Below, piece after piece: positions 1 to 9,179 of a DNA stretch of 33,392 nucleotides. Made by a program: the position numbers and the translations under genes. Every line of letters begins with the position of its first letter. Positions within the stretch are counted from its first letter, which is position 1. Origin of the DNA: Planctomycetaceae bacterium (GTDB taxonomy: Bacteria > Planctomycetota > Planctomycetia > Pirellulales > PALSA-1355); the NCBI GenBank assembly GCA_003153375.1, contig PLYM01000225.1, forward strand, positions 1 to 33,392. The letters are read 5' to 3'. The notes beneath the pieces were generated by a model that saw only the letters and a program-made list of their open reading frames with translations, had not been told where the DNA came from and searched no databases.

Positions 1-2
1 TG

Positions 3-899
3 GCGATCGTGATCTATAGCGCCGGTGGCCACGCCCCCAGTTGGGAAAAGTTCGTCAATGACGGCGTCTGGGAGGCGATTCGCGTGCCGCTCAAGGGAGC
101 CTGGTTTCAAACCTTGATGCACATCGCCGTCACCTCGTTGTGGATCCTGCCGGTGATTCGCGCCAGTGGCGCAGTGCGAATCGCCTATATGATCTTCTCG
201 GCGGCGTTGCAGGTCGTGCTCTCCTACTGGTTCTACTTCGACTGGGTGCACACCGGCTGCATCGATGGCGGACCGCTGGGCTTTTTGACCTGGACCCTGC
301 CCACGATGGTCGGCACCTTGGCCTGCGACGCCGTGACCGTGGCCGACGGCCGGGCACGCGTGGGCAAGATGTTCGTCTGGTCGGCAATCCTGATGGGCCT
401 GGGCTATCTGCTCTCCTGCCCCACGACGCTCTATAACGTGCCCGACGAGCAGATCGAAAGCCTCAAGAGTCAGCAGCGCGCCGAGGATGCCGTGGTGCCC
501 AGTCGCGAGCGTCTCGACACGCACACGATCACCTGGGCCGAGCCGCCGTTCATGCCGCCGCCGGACAATGAGCACCGCAAGGAAAACTACTGGATGATGA
601 GCCAGCGCGCCGCCACGCTGTCGTATCACGTCTTCGGCGCCGGCTTCTCGCTCGCCGTGTATGCGCTGTTCTATGTGATCTGCGACATCTGGGGCCTGCG
701 TCTGGGGTTGTTCCGCACGCTCGGCACCAACGCCCTGATCGGCTACATCCTGCACGGCATCGTGGGCGACGCCGTCGAACACTTCATCTCTCGCGACGCC
801 CCGTTATGGTACGTCGCGGCCGGTTTCTGCCTCTACTTCGGCATTACCTATTTGTTCATCCGGCATCTGGAGAAGAGCGGGATCTATCTGAAGCTGTAA
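3..899 (+). CDS. Membrane acyltransferase-like protein (COG4299/DUF5009-like), 5' end cut off
   Basis: The frame is open from the first bases of the window, so the true start lies upstream; an internal GTG at 9 is only the first visible start-like codon. The visible part has several hydrophobic segments (around residues 35-75, 85-105, 120-135, 205-230, 240-260, 265-285) joined by a hydrophilic loop at about 140-200. The motif LGTNALIGYILHG near residue 240 resembles the end of the heparan-alpha-glucosaminide N-acetyltransferase-like inner-membrane family (COG4299), which has about ten membrane segments and is common in planctomycetes and Bacteroidetes. Acyl transfer to a sugar is therefore a family-level guess. 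The catalytic N-terminal half is not in the window, so activity cannot be judged. It converges on the sialidase-like gene, and an inverted repeat separates the two. Confidence 0.7.
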   Translation, partial: AIVIYSAGGHAPSWEKFVNDGVWEAIRVPLKGAWFQTLMHIAVTSLWILPVIRASGAVRIAYMIFSAALQVVLSYWFYFDWVHTGCIDGGPLGFLTWTLPTMVGTLACDAVTVADGRARVGKMFVWSAILMGLGYLLSCPTTLYNVPDEQIESLKSQQRAEDAVVPSRERLDTHTITWAEPPFMPPPDNEHRKENYWMMSQRAATLSYHVFGAGFSLAVYALFYVICDIWGLRLGLFRTLGTNALIGYILHGIVGDAVEHFISRDAPLWYVAAGFCLYFGITYLFIRHLEKSGIYLKL

Positions 900-916
900 G
901 AACAGGCTGGAGGCTG

Positions 917-965
917 GAGGCAGGAGGAAAGACAACTTGTTCTCGTCCCTCCGGCCTCCTGCCTC
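917..965. terminator. G-rich inverted repeat between convergent genes, possible bidirectional terminator
   Basis: GAGGCAGGAGG (917-927) is matched exactly by CCTCCTGCCTC (955-965), an 11-bp stem with a 27-nt loop. The left arm is preceded by a related copy, GGCTGGAGGCTGGAGG, from 905. It sits in the 72-bp gap between two genes ending at 899 and 972. There is no U-tract, so a factor-independent terminator role is uncertain. Confidence 0.5.
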
Positions 966-971
966 TGAACC

Positions 972-2153
972 TTACTTCCCATCGCCCGCGCGAATCCAAT
1001 CTTCGGAAAACGCGGCGTGCTTCATGCTCTTGCCGCCTTCGACGAAGTAGCTGTAGACGGCGTGGATGCGGCCGTCGGCGCCTTGGATGATGGCGGGATA
1101 GTGGTAGGAACCCTTTTCGTGCCGCTCGAGATGCCGCGTGGCGCTCCAGGTTTTTCCTTCGTCGTCCGAGACCGAAACCGCCAGGCTGTTGCGCTTTTGC
1201 GTGGTGTCGTTATAGATCAACACCCAGTGGCCGTTGGCCAGCCGCACGGCGTCGAGACCCGAGCCGGGGTTCGGCAGGTCGGCCGAGGTCACCGGGCCCC
1301 AGGTCAGGCCCTGGTCTTTCGACTCGCAGACTCGCACCTTGTCGAGCGGGCCGTTCTCGCGCATGTAGGCAACGAGCGACCCGTCCTTGCGTTCGAGCAC
1401 GGCGGGCTGGATGTTGCCGAAGCCGATCAAGGGCTCGCTGGCATACCACGAGCGGCCGTCGTCGTCGCTGACGGCCATCAGCGAAAACGAATAGGTGTCG
1501 CTATAGAGCGGCAGCAGAATGCGGCCGGTGCTGAGCACGGTCGGCTTACAGCGCGGCTGCCAGCCCATCCGCTGCGAAAGCTTTTGGCCGAGCAGTTTTT
1601 CGAGGGAATCGAAATAGGCTTGCGCCTTCTCCGGAATCTTCTCGCCGCGCTCGGCCAACCGTTGGCTCAAGAGCGTCATGGCTTTGTCCTTGAAGTCGGC
1701 CGGCTTGAGCCAAATCACGTCCTGCCAATCCCACTCGGGCGATCCGGGTGCCAGGTAATTGTGCGACGTGCGATAGATCGTTAGCGCCGACTCCCAGTGG
1801 TTGTCCAAAATGATCGGCCAGAAGAGCCACAGCTTCTTCTGTTTGTCGATCATCATGCAGGTGTTGCAGTCGGGGAAATGGCGATTGTCGGCCATCGTGA
1901 ATGGCTCGCTCCAGGTGCTGGCGCCTTTGGCCAGCCGCGCGCCGAGCACCGACACGTCATCGGCCGAGCGCTCGCCCGAGCCGCGATACCAGGAGACCAA
2001 CAACTGCCCATCGGGGCACTCGACGATGCCCGGGGCGTGGTTGTGCTGAGGGTTCAAGGGGAAGATCAGTTCTTCGCTGTAGTCGGCCGCGACGAGCGCA
2101 CTGGCCGACCAGGCGCAAGCAACGATAGCCAGGCAGCAGGCCACGGGCTTCAT
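972..2153 (-). CDS. Secreted sialidase-like protein (BNR/Asp-box beta-propeller)
   Basis: A 393-residue exported protein with a signal peptide at residues 1-23 (hydrophobic core, then SALVAA). Three Asp-box (BNR) motifs of the S-x-D-x-G-x-T/S-W type are visible: SDDDGRSW near 229, SKDQGLTW near 278 and SDDEGKTW near 329. That is the pattern of six-bladed sialidase (GH33-like) propellers. The early PGIVECPDGQLLVSWYRG stretch matches the usual first strand of planctomycete exo-alpha-sialidase-like proteins. Planctomycetes have many such genes, and few have a proven substrate, so true sialic acid release is not established. I chose the ATG at 2153 because a GAGG lies nine bases upstream and the signal peptide starts there; an upstream in-frame ATG at 2162 abuts the GAGG. 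The gene is transcribed away from the ABC ATPase at 2345. Confidence 0.82.
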   Translation of the reverse strand: MKPVACCLAIVACAWSASALVAADYSEELIFPLNPQHNHAPGIVECPDGQLLVSWYRGSGERSADDVSVLGARLAKGASTWSEPFTMADNRHFPDCNTCMMIDKQKKLWLFWPIILDNHWESALTIYRTSHNYLAPGSPEWDWQDVIWLKPADFKDKAMTLLSQRLAERGEKIPEKAQAYFDSLEKLLGQKLSQRMGWQPRCKPTVLSTGRILLPLYSDTYSFSLMAVSDDDGRSWYASEPLIGFGNIQPAVLERKDGSLVAYMRENGPLDKVRVCESKDQGLTWGPVTSADLPNPGSGLDAVRLANGHWVLIYNDTTQKRNSLAVSVSDDEGKTWSATRHLERHEKGSYHYPAIIQGADGRIHAVYSYFVEGGKSMKHAAFSEDWIRAGDGK

Positions 2154-2258
2154 CAGGTGCATCCTCAAGTGGTAGGTGAGTCGGTGGGGGTGTGGTTCAA
2201 GGCCGGCTTCAATGGTATCATCCAGCACAGGCACCGTACACGGTTGCGCCGCCGGCGG

Positions 2259-2272
2259 GAGCGGCGCCGCTC
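2259..2272. promoter_or_regulatory. 14-bp perfect palindrome in a divergent promoter region
   Basis: GAGCGGCGCCGCTC is fully self-complementary and lies in the 190-bp gap between the divergent sialidase-like and ABC ATPase genes. This is a typical place for an operator, but GC-rich palindromes arise easily by chance in this genome. No regulator is encoded next to it. Confidence 0.25.
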
Positions 2273-2344
2273 AGGGTGCGATAATCCACTAGCGGCAACA
2301 GGATTGAGACGGCAACGGAACGAGACGGCTTGCCCGCACGCGAA

Positions 2345-3289
2345 ATGCACCTGGTCGACGTCCAACATCTCAGCCGCAGCTTTGGCAACGTGCGAGCCTT
2401 GCGCGACGTCACGCTCTCGCTCGAGCCCGGCACCATCGGCCTGATCGGCAACAACGGGGCCGGCAAGTCGACGCTGCTCAAGGTGCTGCTGGGCCTGCTC
2501 AAGCCCGACAGCGGCGGCGGCACGATCATGGGCTGCGACATCAGTCATGGCACCTCGGAATTGCGAGGCCGCGTGGGATACATGCCCGAGGCGGCCGCGA
2601 TCGTGCCGATGCTCAAGGGGGTCGAGTTCGTCACGTTCGGCGGCGATCTCTACGGCATGCCGCACCGCGATGCCCGGCGCCGGGCGCACGAAGTGTTGAA
2701 CTATGTCGGCCTGGGCGAGCTGCGCTATCGACGGCTCGAGGAGTATTCCGCCGGCAATTTGCAACGGCTCAAGCTGGCCGCGGCCCTGGTTCACGATCCG
2801 CAGTTGCTGCTGCTGGACGAGCCGACCAACGGGCTCGACCCGGCCGGACGCGTGGCCATGCTGCAATTGCTCGAGGACCTGATTGCCGAAACCGGCAAGA
2901 GTATCTTTCTGTGTACGCATCTGCTGGGCGACGTCGAACGGCTTTGCCGGCAGATCGTCGTGCTCGACCGCGGCACGGTCGTCCGCGCCGGCACGATGTC
3001 CGAGATGCGCGACCAGGTGAGCAACCGCTACGAACTGAGCTGGATGGGCCCGGCGCCGGCGTTTCGCGCGGCGCTCGTCGTGGCGGGGGTGGAGTTCGCC
3101 GATCCGACCGACGAAGGCCAAACGAAAGTGATGACCGTCGTGCCGGCCAACTTCAGCACCACGACGTTTTTCGAGATCGCCCGCGCTGCCGGCGCGGTCT
3201 TGACCGAGCTCAAGGCCGACGAAGAGAATCTGGAACGATTGTTCTTTCGCGTTACCGAACAGGCGTCGCAGACCTCGGCGGCCGTCTGA
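2345..3289 (+). CDS. ABC transporter ATP-binding protein
   Basis: A 314-residue cytoplasmic ATPase that should power the permease encoded 36 bp downstream. From the ATG at 2345: Walker A GNNGAGKST (35-43), a Q-loop region near PEAAA (81), a divergent signature YSAGNLQRLKLA (134-145) in place of LSGGQ, Walker B LLLLDEP (154-160), D-loop GLDP, and the switch His in CTHLL (His191). The last 90 or so residues form a C-terminal extension typical of ABC-2 exporter ATPases. A TTG at 2330 is also in frame, but the ATG gives the usual N-terminus running straight into the first strand. No good ribosome-binding site is visible for either. The substrate is unknown. Confidence 0.9.
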   Translation: MHLVDVQHLSRSFGNVRALRDVTLSLEPGTIGLIGNNGAGKSTLLKVLLGLLKPDSGGGTIMGCDISHGTSELRGRVGYMPEAAAIVPMLKGVEFVTFGGDLYGMPHRDARRRAHEVLNYVGLGELRYRRLEEYSAGNLQRLKLAAALVHDPQLLLLDEPTNGLDPAGRVAMLQLLEDLIAETGKSIFLCTHLLGDVERLCRQIVVLDRGTVVRAGTMSEMRDQVSNRYELSWMGPAPAFRAALVVAGVEFADPTDEGQTKVMTVVPANFSTTTFFEIARAAGAVLTELKADEENLERLFFRVTEQASQTSAAV

Positions 3290-3325
3290 GCGATCCCGCA
3301 TACCTCGCCCGCAAAGATCCCTTGC

Positions 3326-4216
3326 ATGCAAATCGACCAGGCTCACTACCACGGCTGGCAAGGCCAACTGCAATCGCCCTGGGTGGCGTGTTTGGCGATC
3401 GTGCGCGTGGCGCTGCTGCAGGTGTTTCGCAACAAGGCCTATTGGTTCGTGCTCGCGCTGGGCATGCTGCGCTTTCTGGCCTTCTGGACGATCATCTATG
3501 CGGTCACGCAGCTCTCGCTGCCCCCGGACATGCGGCAGCAGTTCCTCAAACTGTTTGGCTTTAGCGCCAACGTCGATGCCGACCAGAACAACGGCTACAT
3601 CATGTTCATGGCGGGCCAGGGCGTGATCGTGATGATTCTCTTGGCCTTTTCCGGCAGCCTGCTGGTGGGATCCGACTTCCGGCTCAACTCGCTGCCATTT
3701 TATCTCTCGCGACGCATCGACAAGCGCCATTACATTGTCGGCAAGCTGCTGGCGGTGAGCAGCGTGATCGCGATCTTGACCGTGCTGCCCGCGCTGTTGC
3801 TGTTCTTCGAGTATGGCATGTTCACCGCCTCGACGGCCTACTGGGTCGACAACTGGCGGATCGCCGTGTCGGTGTTGGCCTTCGGGTCCGTGATCTGCGT
3901 GGTCAACAGCATTCTGCTAGTGACGATCTCGGCCTATTTGCAGCGCATCGTGCCCATCACCATCACCTGGGCCAGCATCTTTCTGCTGTTGGGCCGCCTG
4001 GGCGACCTGTTGCAATGGTCGACCAAGGACGACTTTTGGTTTCTGCTCGACCCGTGGCGCGACATGCGGCTGGTGGGCCGATTGTGCTTTGGCACCTTCA
4101 ATCGAGACATCGACCGCGAGCTGGCCTGGTGGGCGCTGTTGATTCTCACGTCGCTGTGTACCATTTCGCTGGCCGCCCTGGTGCGCCGCGTGCGTGCCGT
4201 TGAGATCGTCGAGTGA
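3326..4216 (+). CDS. ABC-2 type transporter permease
   Basis: A 296-residue integral membrane protein with about six hydrophobic segments (roughly 45-65, 100-122, 147-168, 180-205, 210-225, 268-287), the usual layout of an ABC-2 exporter permease. The stretch after the second segment, SDFRLNSLPFYLSRRIDKRHYIVGK, carries the conserved R-x-I-x-x-x-x-Y-x-x-GK pattern of the family's coupling region. It follows its ATPase by 36 bp in the same direction, so the two almost certainly form one transporter. Its stop codon lies four bases from the stop of the oppositely oriented permease. Confidence 0.87.
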   Translation: MQIDQAHYHGWQGQLQSPWVACLAIVRVALLQVFRNKAYWFVLALGMLRFLAFWTIIYAVTQLSLPPDMRQQFLKLFGFSANVDADQNNGYIMFMAGQGVIVMILLAFSGSLLVGSDFRLNSLPFYLSRRIDKRHYIVGKLLAVSSVIAILTVLPALLLFFEYGMFTASTAYWVDNWRIAVSVLAFGSVICVVNSILLVTISAYLQRIVPITITWASIFLLLGRLGDLLQWSTKDDFWFLLDPWRDMRLVGRLCFGTFNRDIDRELAWWALLILTSLCTISLAALVRRVRAVEIVE

Positions 4217-4224
4217 CGCGTCAC
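4213..4224. other. 12-bp palindrome joining two convergent stop codons
   Basis: GTGACGCGTCAC is a perfect palindrome. Its left half holds the TGA of the rightward permease (4214-4216) and its right half the TGA of the leftward permease (4221-4223). The two genes therefore end in mirror image with four bases between them. This may be coincidence. Confidence 0.4.
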
Positions 4225-4987
4225 GTCAGGTCGCGATACTCGCGTCGCGAGAAGACGATCAAGGCCAGCAGCAACCCGGCCACGGCGATGCCGGCCAGGG
4301 CCCACATGGCCGTCTCGGGCTCCAACGGCTGAAACCATTCGGGGTCGGGCGACTTCAGCCCCTCCGGCGCGCCGGCCGAATACATGATCGACCGCCCGTA
4401 ATAATTCACCGCCACGCGCTTGACGATGCCCGGCAGGTTGCCCAGCAGCACTTCCATGAACAGCGCATAGATCAGCGCGATGATCGTCGAGTGGCGAAAC
4501 GCGACGGCGAACAGGTGAAACAGACAGACATAGGCAAACGTCATCGCCAACAGCGCGGGCAGGTACAGCGAAAACGCCATCTGCCCCACCTCACCCGAGA
4601 GCCGGCAGTAGAGCCAGAAGCTACCGACCACGAGCCCCAGCACCAGCGGCAGCGTGGCCGTGAACTTGGCCAGCAGCACCAGCGCTCGCGGAATCGGCCG
4701 CACCAGCAGGAACACGAGCGTGCGATCCTCGCGATCACCGCCCAGACTGGCCGTGCCATAGGCCAACGCGCAAATCGGCACCACGAACGAGGCGAAGACC
4801 AGGATCATGAACTCACTGAAGTCGCGAAACTCCTTGAACGAATACTCATGATGGCCGCGATGGTAGTACAGGCGCAGCACGAGCAGCAAGCAGCCCGAAA
4901 GCGGCAGCATCACCATCATCGTGCTGGCCGACCACAGCAAGCGGCGAAAAGTGAGCGAAGTGAGCGTGGTCCACGCGCGCAGCAACT

Positions 4988-4991
<4 letters not shown>
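4221..4991 (-). CDS. ABC-2 type transporter permease (second pair)
   Basis: A 256-residue membrane protein with about six hydrophobic segments (roughly 18-38, 58-80, 105-128, 138-165, 168-185, 230-248). The motif GDREDRTLVFLLVRPIPR is the typical ABC-2 permease coupling segment, and the loop before the last segment is soluble. The start at 4991 is fixed by overlap: its ATG shares four bases (ATGA) with the stop of the upstream ATPase gene, a sign of coupled translation. The much longer open frame reaching upstream on this strand is an alternate frame of the ATPase gene and is not coding. The substrate is unknown. Confidence 0.87.
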
Positions 4992-5959
<968 letters not shown>

Positions 5960-6022
5960 CGGTCGCTCGTCGGGGAGCCGCGAGGGTTTTCGAAGTGCCG
6001 AGCAACTCGATGGTTCGATGCT

Positions 6023-6108
6023 GGGTGGCACTGCTGGCTTGTCCAGCAGTGAGAACCGCCGCGGATCCGCCAACAGGAGCACTGCTGGACTAGCCAGCAG
6101 TGGCACCC
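6023..6108. repeat. 86-bp imperfect palindrome made of two inverted hairpin units
   Basis: Left unit: CACTGCTGG (6029-6037), loop CTTGT, CCAGCAGTG (6043-6051). Right unit: CACTGCTGG (6080-6088), loop ACTAG, CCAGCAGTG (6094-6102). The right unit reverse-complemented equals the left apart from one loop base. Between them lies the 10-bp palindrome GCGGATCCGC (6061-6070). Outside them GGGTG (6023-6027) mirrors CACCC (6104-6108). All parts share the centre 6065.5. It lies in the 282-bp non-coding gap between the lipoprotein gene and the ABC ATPase; I see no gene in that gap. Confidence 0.85.
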
Positions 6109-6241
6109 TCTAGACGCACCGGACTCCAAGATTGCCCTGCGTAACTCCGCCCATGTTACCCGCTGGGGCAAGGAGGACACCAGGGGCGCACCGAGGGGCG
6201 CAATGGGTCGCGACGAGCGGAGAACCGGGGAATGTGGCGGG

Positions 6242-6802
6242 TCAGAAGGACCGCGGCTGGCCTTCGATTTGTTCGGCGACGGCTGGCTCGGCTGTGGCGG
6301 GCCCGGCTGTGCTGGACTCGACGGCTGGCGACTCGACCACGGCGGGTTTCTGATCTGCTTTCCGCAGGCGGCCAAAGCGGCGACGCGGCGAGATGACTTC
6401 TTGACCTTCGATCACGTCGACTGAGCGCACGGCGCGGCGATCGTCGTAGGTCACTTCCACTTTCACGTCCTTGCCGTCGGCCAGGCTCTCGGCGGGTATT
6501 CCGACCACCTCCCACAAGCCGCCCGTGGCAACGTCGGCCGCGCCGTGAACCAGCGCACGGCCGGCCTTCACGGCCTTGGTATAGCCCTGCTTGAAGGAAA
6601 AGATGTCGACCGTCGCGCCATCACGCTCTTCGGTCCACAGGGGAGCGCCGAGTTCGCAAATCAATCGCGTGCGCGGCGTGCCGGGCGTGAGCACCGTCAA
6701 ATCCTTCTTGCCCGGCTGCTGCGTGGCTTTGATGGCCGCGCAGCCCGAGCCCGTCAGCAGCAGGCCGACTAATGCGACGGCTGCCCAAGAACTCCGGCAC
6801 AA
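6242..6802 (-). CDS. Lipoprotein with SmpA/BamE-like region
   Basis: An exported lipoprotein of unknown role. A hydrophobic stretch ends in the lipobox LLTGSGC, which would be cleaved before the Cys and lipidated. The following GTPRTRLICELGAPLWTEERDG resembles the SmpA/OmlA (BamE-like) pattern of G-x-x-R-x-x-V-x-x-x-x-G-x-P, often found in small outer-membrane lipoproteins. The rest is a moderately charged region with VKVEVTYDDRRAVRSVDVIEG, then an Ala/Pro/Glu-rich tail. The start is unclear. The frame is open back to a GTG at 6898, but a TTG at 6802 puts a short lead in front of the lipobox (Cys about residue 21). No clear ribosome-binding site supports either, so I give the shorter form. 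Confidence 0.62.
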   Translation of the reverse strand: MCRSSWAAVALVGLLLTGSGCAAIKATQQPGKKDLTVLTPGTPRTRLICELGAPLWTEERDGATVDIFSFKQGYTKAVKAGRALVHGAADVATGGLWEVVGIPAESLADGKDVKVEVTYDDRRAVRSVDVIEGQEVISPRRRFGRLRKADQKPAVVESPAVESSTAGPATAEPAVAEQIEGQPRSF

Positions 6803-7038
6803 GAATGAGTAGTGCCCCGTGGCGGAAGCTGGCAAACGTGTCTCCTCGGGTATCGGGGGCGAAACTGTAGTCGCGCACTCGCGCAAGGTCAACGCCACAC
6901 GGGCGAATCTGGGACCTGTTCGCAGCTAGCACAGCGCGAAAATTGCCGAATTTCCAGCGCCGGAGGCCATCGGCTCGCTTCGCTGCGCCGGTCGCAGAGA
7001 CGTAACGATGCGCGCAGTGCATGCAGCAGGACGCGACC

Positions 7039-7245
7039 ATGGCCCATGATTCTGACCAGCGGTCGTGCCATTGGCCATCGGGGCCCGTGCCGCCCCCGGG
7101 GCAGAAGCACGGCGATCGGTTCCGCCTCGACGCGCTCGACGCCGAGTTAGCACTCGGGCCGGGCATGGATCGCGACGCGCTGCTGGGCGCGATGGAAGGA
7201 CACGTCCTCGACCAGGGCGAACGGATCGGCCTCGACGGGCGCTAG
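7039..7245 (+). CDS. Small hypothetical protein
   Basis: A 68-residue frame starting ATG GCC, with AGGA eight bases upstream. Third codon positions are mostly G or C, as in the confident genes here. The product is hydrophilic, with an acidic second half (LDALDAELALGPGMDRDALLGAMEGHVLDQ), and has no membrane segment or recognisable domain. It is followed about 20 bases later by a stem-loop and T-rich run that would fit as its terminator. It could still be a chance frame; I do not recognise it. Confidence 0.4.
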   Translation: MAHDSDQRSCHWPSGPVPPPGQKHGDRFRLDALDAELALGPGMDRDALLGAMEGHVLDQGERIGLDGR

Positions 7246-7261
7246 TCGCGTGTCATCAACA

Positions 7262-7316
7262 CCACAGCCCTGCCAGCCTGACAAGACGTCAAGCGTGCAG
7301 GGCTGCGGTTCTTTTC
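7262..7316 (+). terminator. Probable intrinsic terminator
   Basis: CCaCAGCCCTGC (7262-7273) pairs with GCAGGGCTGcGG (7297-7308), eleven pairs and one mismatch around a 23-nt loop, followed by TTCTTTT. It lies between the small rightward frame ending at 7245 and the leftward lipoprotein gene ending at 7344, so it may serve both. Confidence 0.6.
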
Positions 7317-7343
7317 GTGATCCTTCGAACGTCGAGCCGTTCG

Positions 7344-7859
7344 TTAGCGCGTGTACGTGGCGCTCGGAGTCGCGGCGTTATACGTGCCCATTGGCGGAGC
7401 GGGCGACGTATAAGGCGAAGCTTGCGGTTGAGCATACGGCGAAGCCTGCGGTTGACCGTAGGGCGACGTGGCCGGTGCGGTCGGGGCGGCCTGAGCGGCC
7501 AGATTGTTGGCCACGCCCGGCGTCATGCCACTGGCATAGCCCGCAGTGGCGGCAGGCGCCGCGGTGTAGGCCGTCGGCGCGGCCACAGTGGGTTGGCTGG
7601 CCGGGTACGGAGTCACCGGGTAGTTCGTGCCCGGATAAGTCGGCATACTGCTGGCGGTTTGGCCGGCTGGCGGCATGGTGACGGTGGGCGCTTGCGGCGA
7701 GGCCGGGTTGAACGAAGGCGCCGGTGGCGCGTTGGCCAGGTTCGAGGCATCGGTCTTACTCTTCGTGCCACCGTGCCAGCTCGGCATGGCGCAGCCCACA
7801 AGCGCGGCGAGCGTCACGCTGACAATCGCTGCTTTGATCGAGGTATACGAAATTCGCAT
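7344..7859 (-). CDS. Pro/Ala/Thr-rich lipoprotein
   Basis: 171 residues. A signal peptide at 1-22 with lipobox AALVGC marks it as a lipoprotein. The mature part is low complexity, rich in Pro, Ala, Thr, Ser and Tyr, with short repeats near the C-terminus (SPYGQPQA / SPYAQPQA / SPYTSPAP). No catalytic domain is visible. Such proteins are usually surface or periplasmic spacers, but the role is not known. The start is well supported: a GGGGGGAG run lies about seven bases before the ATG. The 225 bp between this start and the next gene (7860-8084) hold no gene that I can support. Confidence 0.78.
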   Translation of the reverse strand: MRISYTSIKAAIVSVTLAALVGCAMPSWHGGTKSKTDASNLANAPPAPSFNPASPQAPTVTMPPAGQTASSMPTYPGTNYPVTPYPASQPTVAAPTAYTAAPAATAGYASGMTPGVANNLAAQAAPTAPATSPYGQPQASPYAQPQASPYTSPAPPMGTYNAATPSATYTR

Positions 7860-8084
7860 GGAACACTCCCCCCGTGATTACGTCTGGCGGAAGACAGGAT
7901 CGCGGCCAAAGCCGTTGCGCTTTGGGCGATGCCTTGTCGGCGTGGAAATGGGTCTTGGATTTGATTTTCGGACAGGCCCTGGCAGCTTGGGACAGCCGGG
8001 CGGTGATGCCTGCCTGTAGTCGTTATTCGGACCGTGCCGGCGGGGTTCCTGACACAATCCGAAAATTTTCACCAGCCGGACGCG

Positions 8085-9167
8085 TTAGGCGCGATTCTGG
8101 GAAAAACGCGCCAACTTTTCCTGAAAGCCACCCCGTGCGAGCACCTCGCGATTCACCACGTTATCGGGCACCTCACCCGCGGCGGCCCGCAGCAGCCCCT
8201 CCAGCATCGCCCGGCTCGTGGCCGCGAAAACGTCGGTGGTCGAAGCGGACCAATGGGGGGTAAGGATCACATTTTCAAGTTGCAACAAGGGGTCATCGAG
8301 CGGCAAGGGCTCGTGCTCGTAGACATCGAGCGCGGCCCCAGCAATCTGGCGCGACTCGAGCGCGGCGATCAGCGCCGGCTGATCGACCAACTCGCCCCGG
8401 GCGACATTAATGAAATAGGCTGTACGTTTCATCCGCGCGAATTGCTCGGCGCCGAAGAAGCGGTGATTGTCAGCCGTCAGCCGCGCGTGCAGGCTGACGA
8501 AGTCGGCCGCCGCCAACAGCTCTTCGAGCGACGTGAGCTGCACGCCCAGGGCCGCGGCACGCGCGCCCTCGGCGTGCGGCGAGTAGGCCAGCACGTTCAT
8601 TTCGAACGGCGCCGCCAAGCGTACCAGTTCGCGGCCGCTGTGCCCCAGGCCGATGATACCCAGCGTGCGCCCTTGAATCTCGCTGCCCATTGTCTCCGAC
8701 TGCAAATCCCAGCGACCCGCGCGGGTGATGGCCTGTTGCTCTGGCAAGCGCTTGGCCAGGGCCAGCATGAACAACAGCGCCGACGAACCGGTCGAGTGAT
8801 TCAACGCCAGCGGAGCATTGAACAACGCCACGTCGTTCTCGGTGCAGGCCGCCACGTCGATCTTGTCGTAGCCGGCGCCCGATCGGCCGATCACGACCAA
8901 TTCGCGCGCATCCTCGAGCGCCGCGCGCTTGACCCAGGGCCGCAAGACCACCAAGGCATCGACGTCCTGCAACTGGTCGCCGGTCACTTCCAGCGAATAG
9001 AACCGCTCCCAATAACTGGCATCGCCGGGCGTGGGCGATTGCTCGGTGAGAAAATGCGTGACGATGTGCGGCGCGTCGGCCAAAGACGACAAATCGAGCT
9101 CGCCGTAAGCGCTCTGGCCTCGATCGTTGAGAAAGTCGCCCGTCCAGGCAACGCGAAACGTGCGCAA
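8085..9167 (-). CDS. D-isomer-specific 2-hydroxyacid dehydrogenase
   Basis: 360 residues, the normal length for this NAD(P)-dependent family, which interconverts 2-hydroxy acids and 2-keto acids in the cytoplasm. Visible features: the substrate-side loop GRSGAGYDKID (94-104), the Rossmann motif GLGHSG (173-178) and the catalytic triad Arg257 (NVARGE), Glu286 (EHEPL) and His305 (TPHWSAST). The exact substrate cannot be read from the sequence. It starts 12 bp after the stop of the enolase-superfamily dehydratase, so the two are almost surely co-transcribed. The pairing suggests that it handles a keto acid or hydroxy acid from sugar-acid breakdown. Confidence 0.92.
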   Translation of the reverse strand: MRTFRVAWTGDFLNDRGQSAYGELDLSSLADAPHIVTHFLTEQSPTPGDASYWERFYSLEVTGDQLQDVDALVVLRPWVKRAALEDARELVVIGRSGAGYDKIDVAACTENDVALFNAPLALNHSTGSSALLFMLALAKRLPEQQAITRAGRWDLQSETMGSEIQGRTLGIIGLGHSGRELVRLAAPFEMNVLAYSPHAEGARAAALGVQLTSLEELLAAADFVSLHARLTADNHRFFGAEQFARMKRTAYFINVARGELVDQPALIAALESRQIAGAALDVYEHEPLPLDDPLLQLENVILTPHWSASTTDVFAATSRAMLEGLLRAAAGEVPDNVVNREVLARGGFQEKLARFSQNRA

Positions 9168-9179
9168 GCGGGATCACCT

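Noticed and set aside
2165-3730. 521-residue open frame on the - strand, opposite the ABC ATPase and part of the permease
   Set aside because: It is antisense to two genes with clear ABC transporter motifs, is rich in His/Arg/Gln as expected of a shadow frame in GC-rich DNA, and has no recognisable domain.
5960-6106. N-terminal extension of the second ABC ATPase
   Set aside because: These codons translate the palindromic element at 6023-6108 and give a sequence unlike any ABC ATPase N-terminus.
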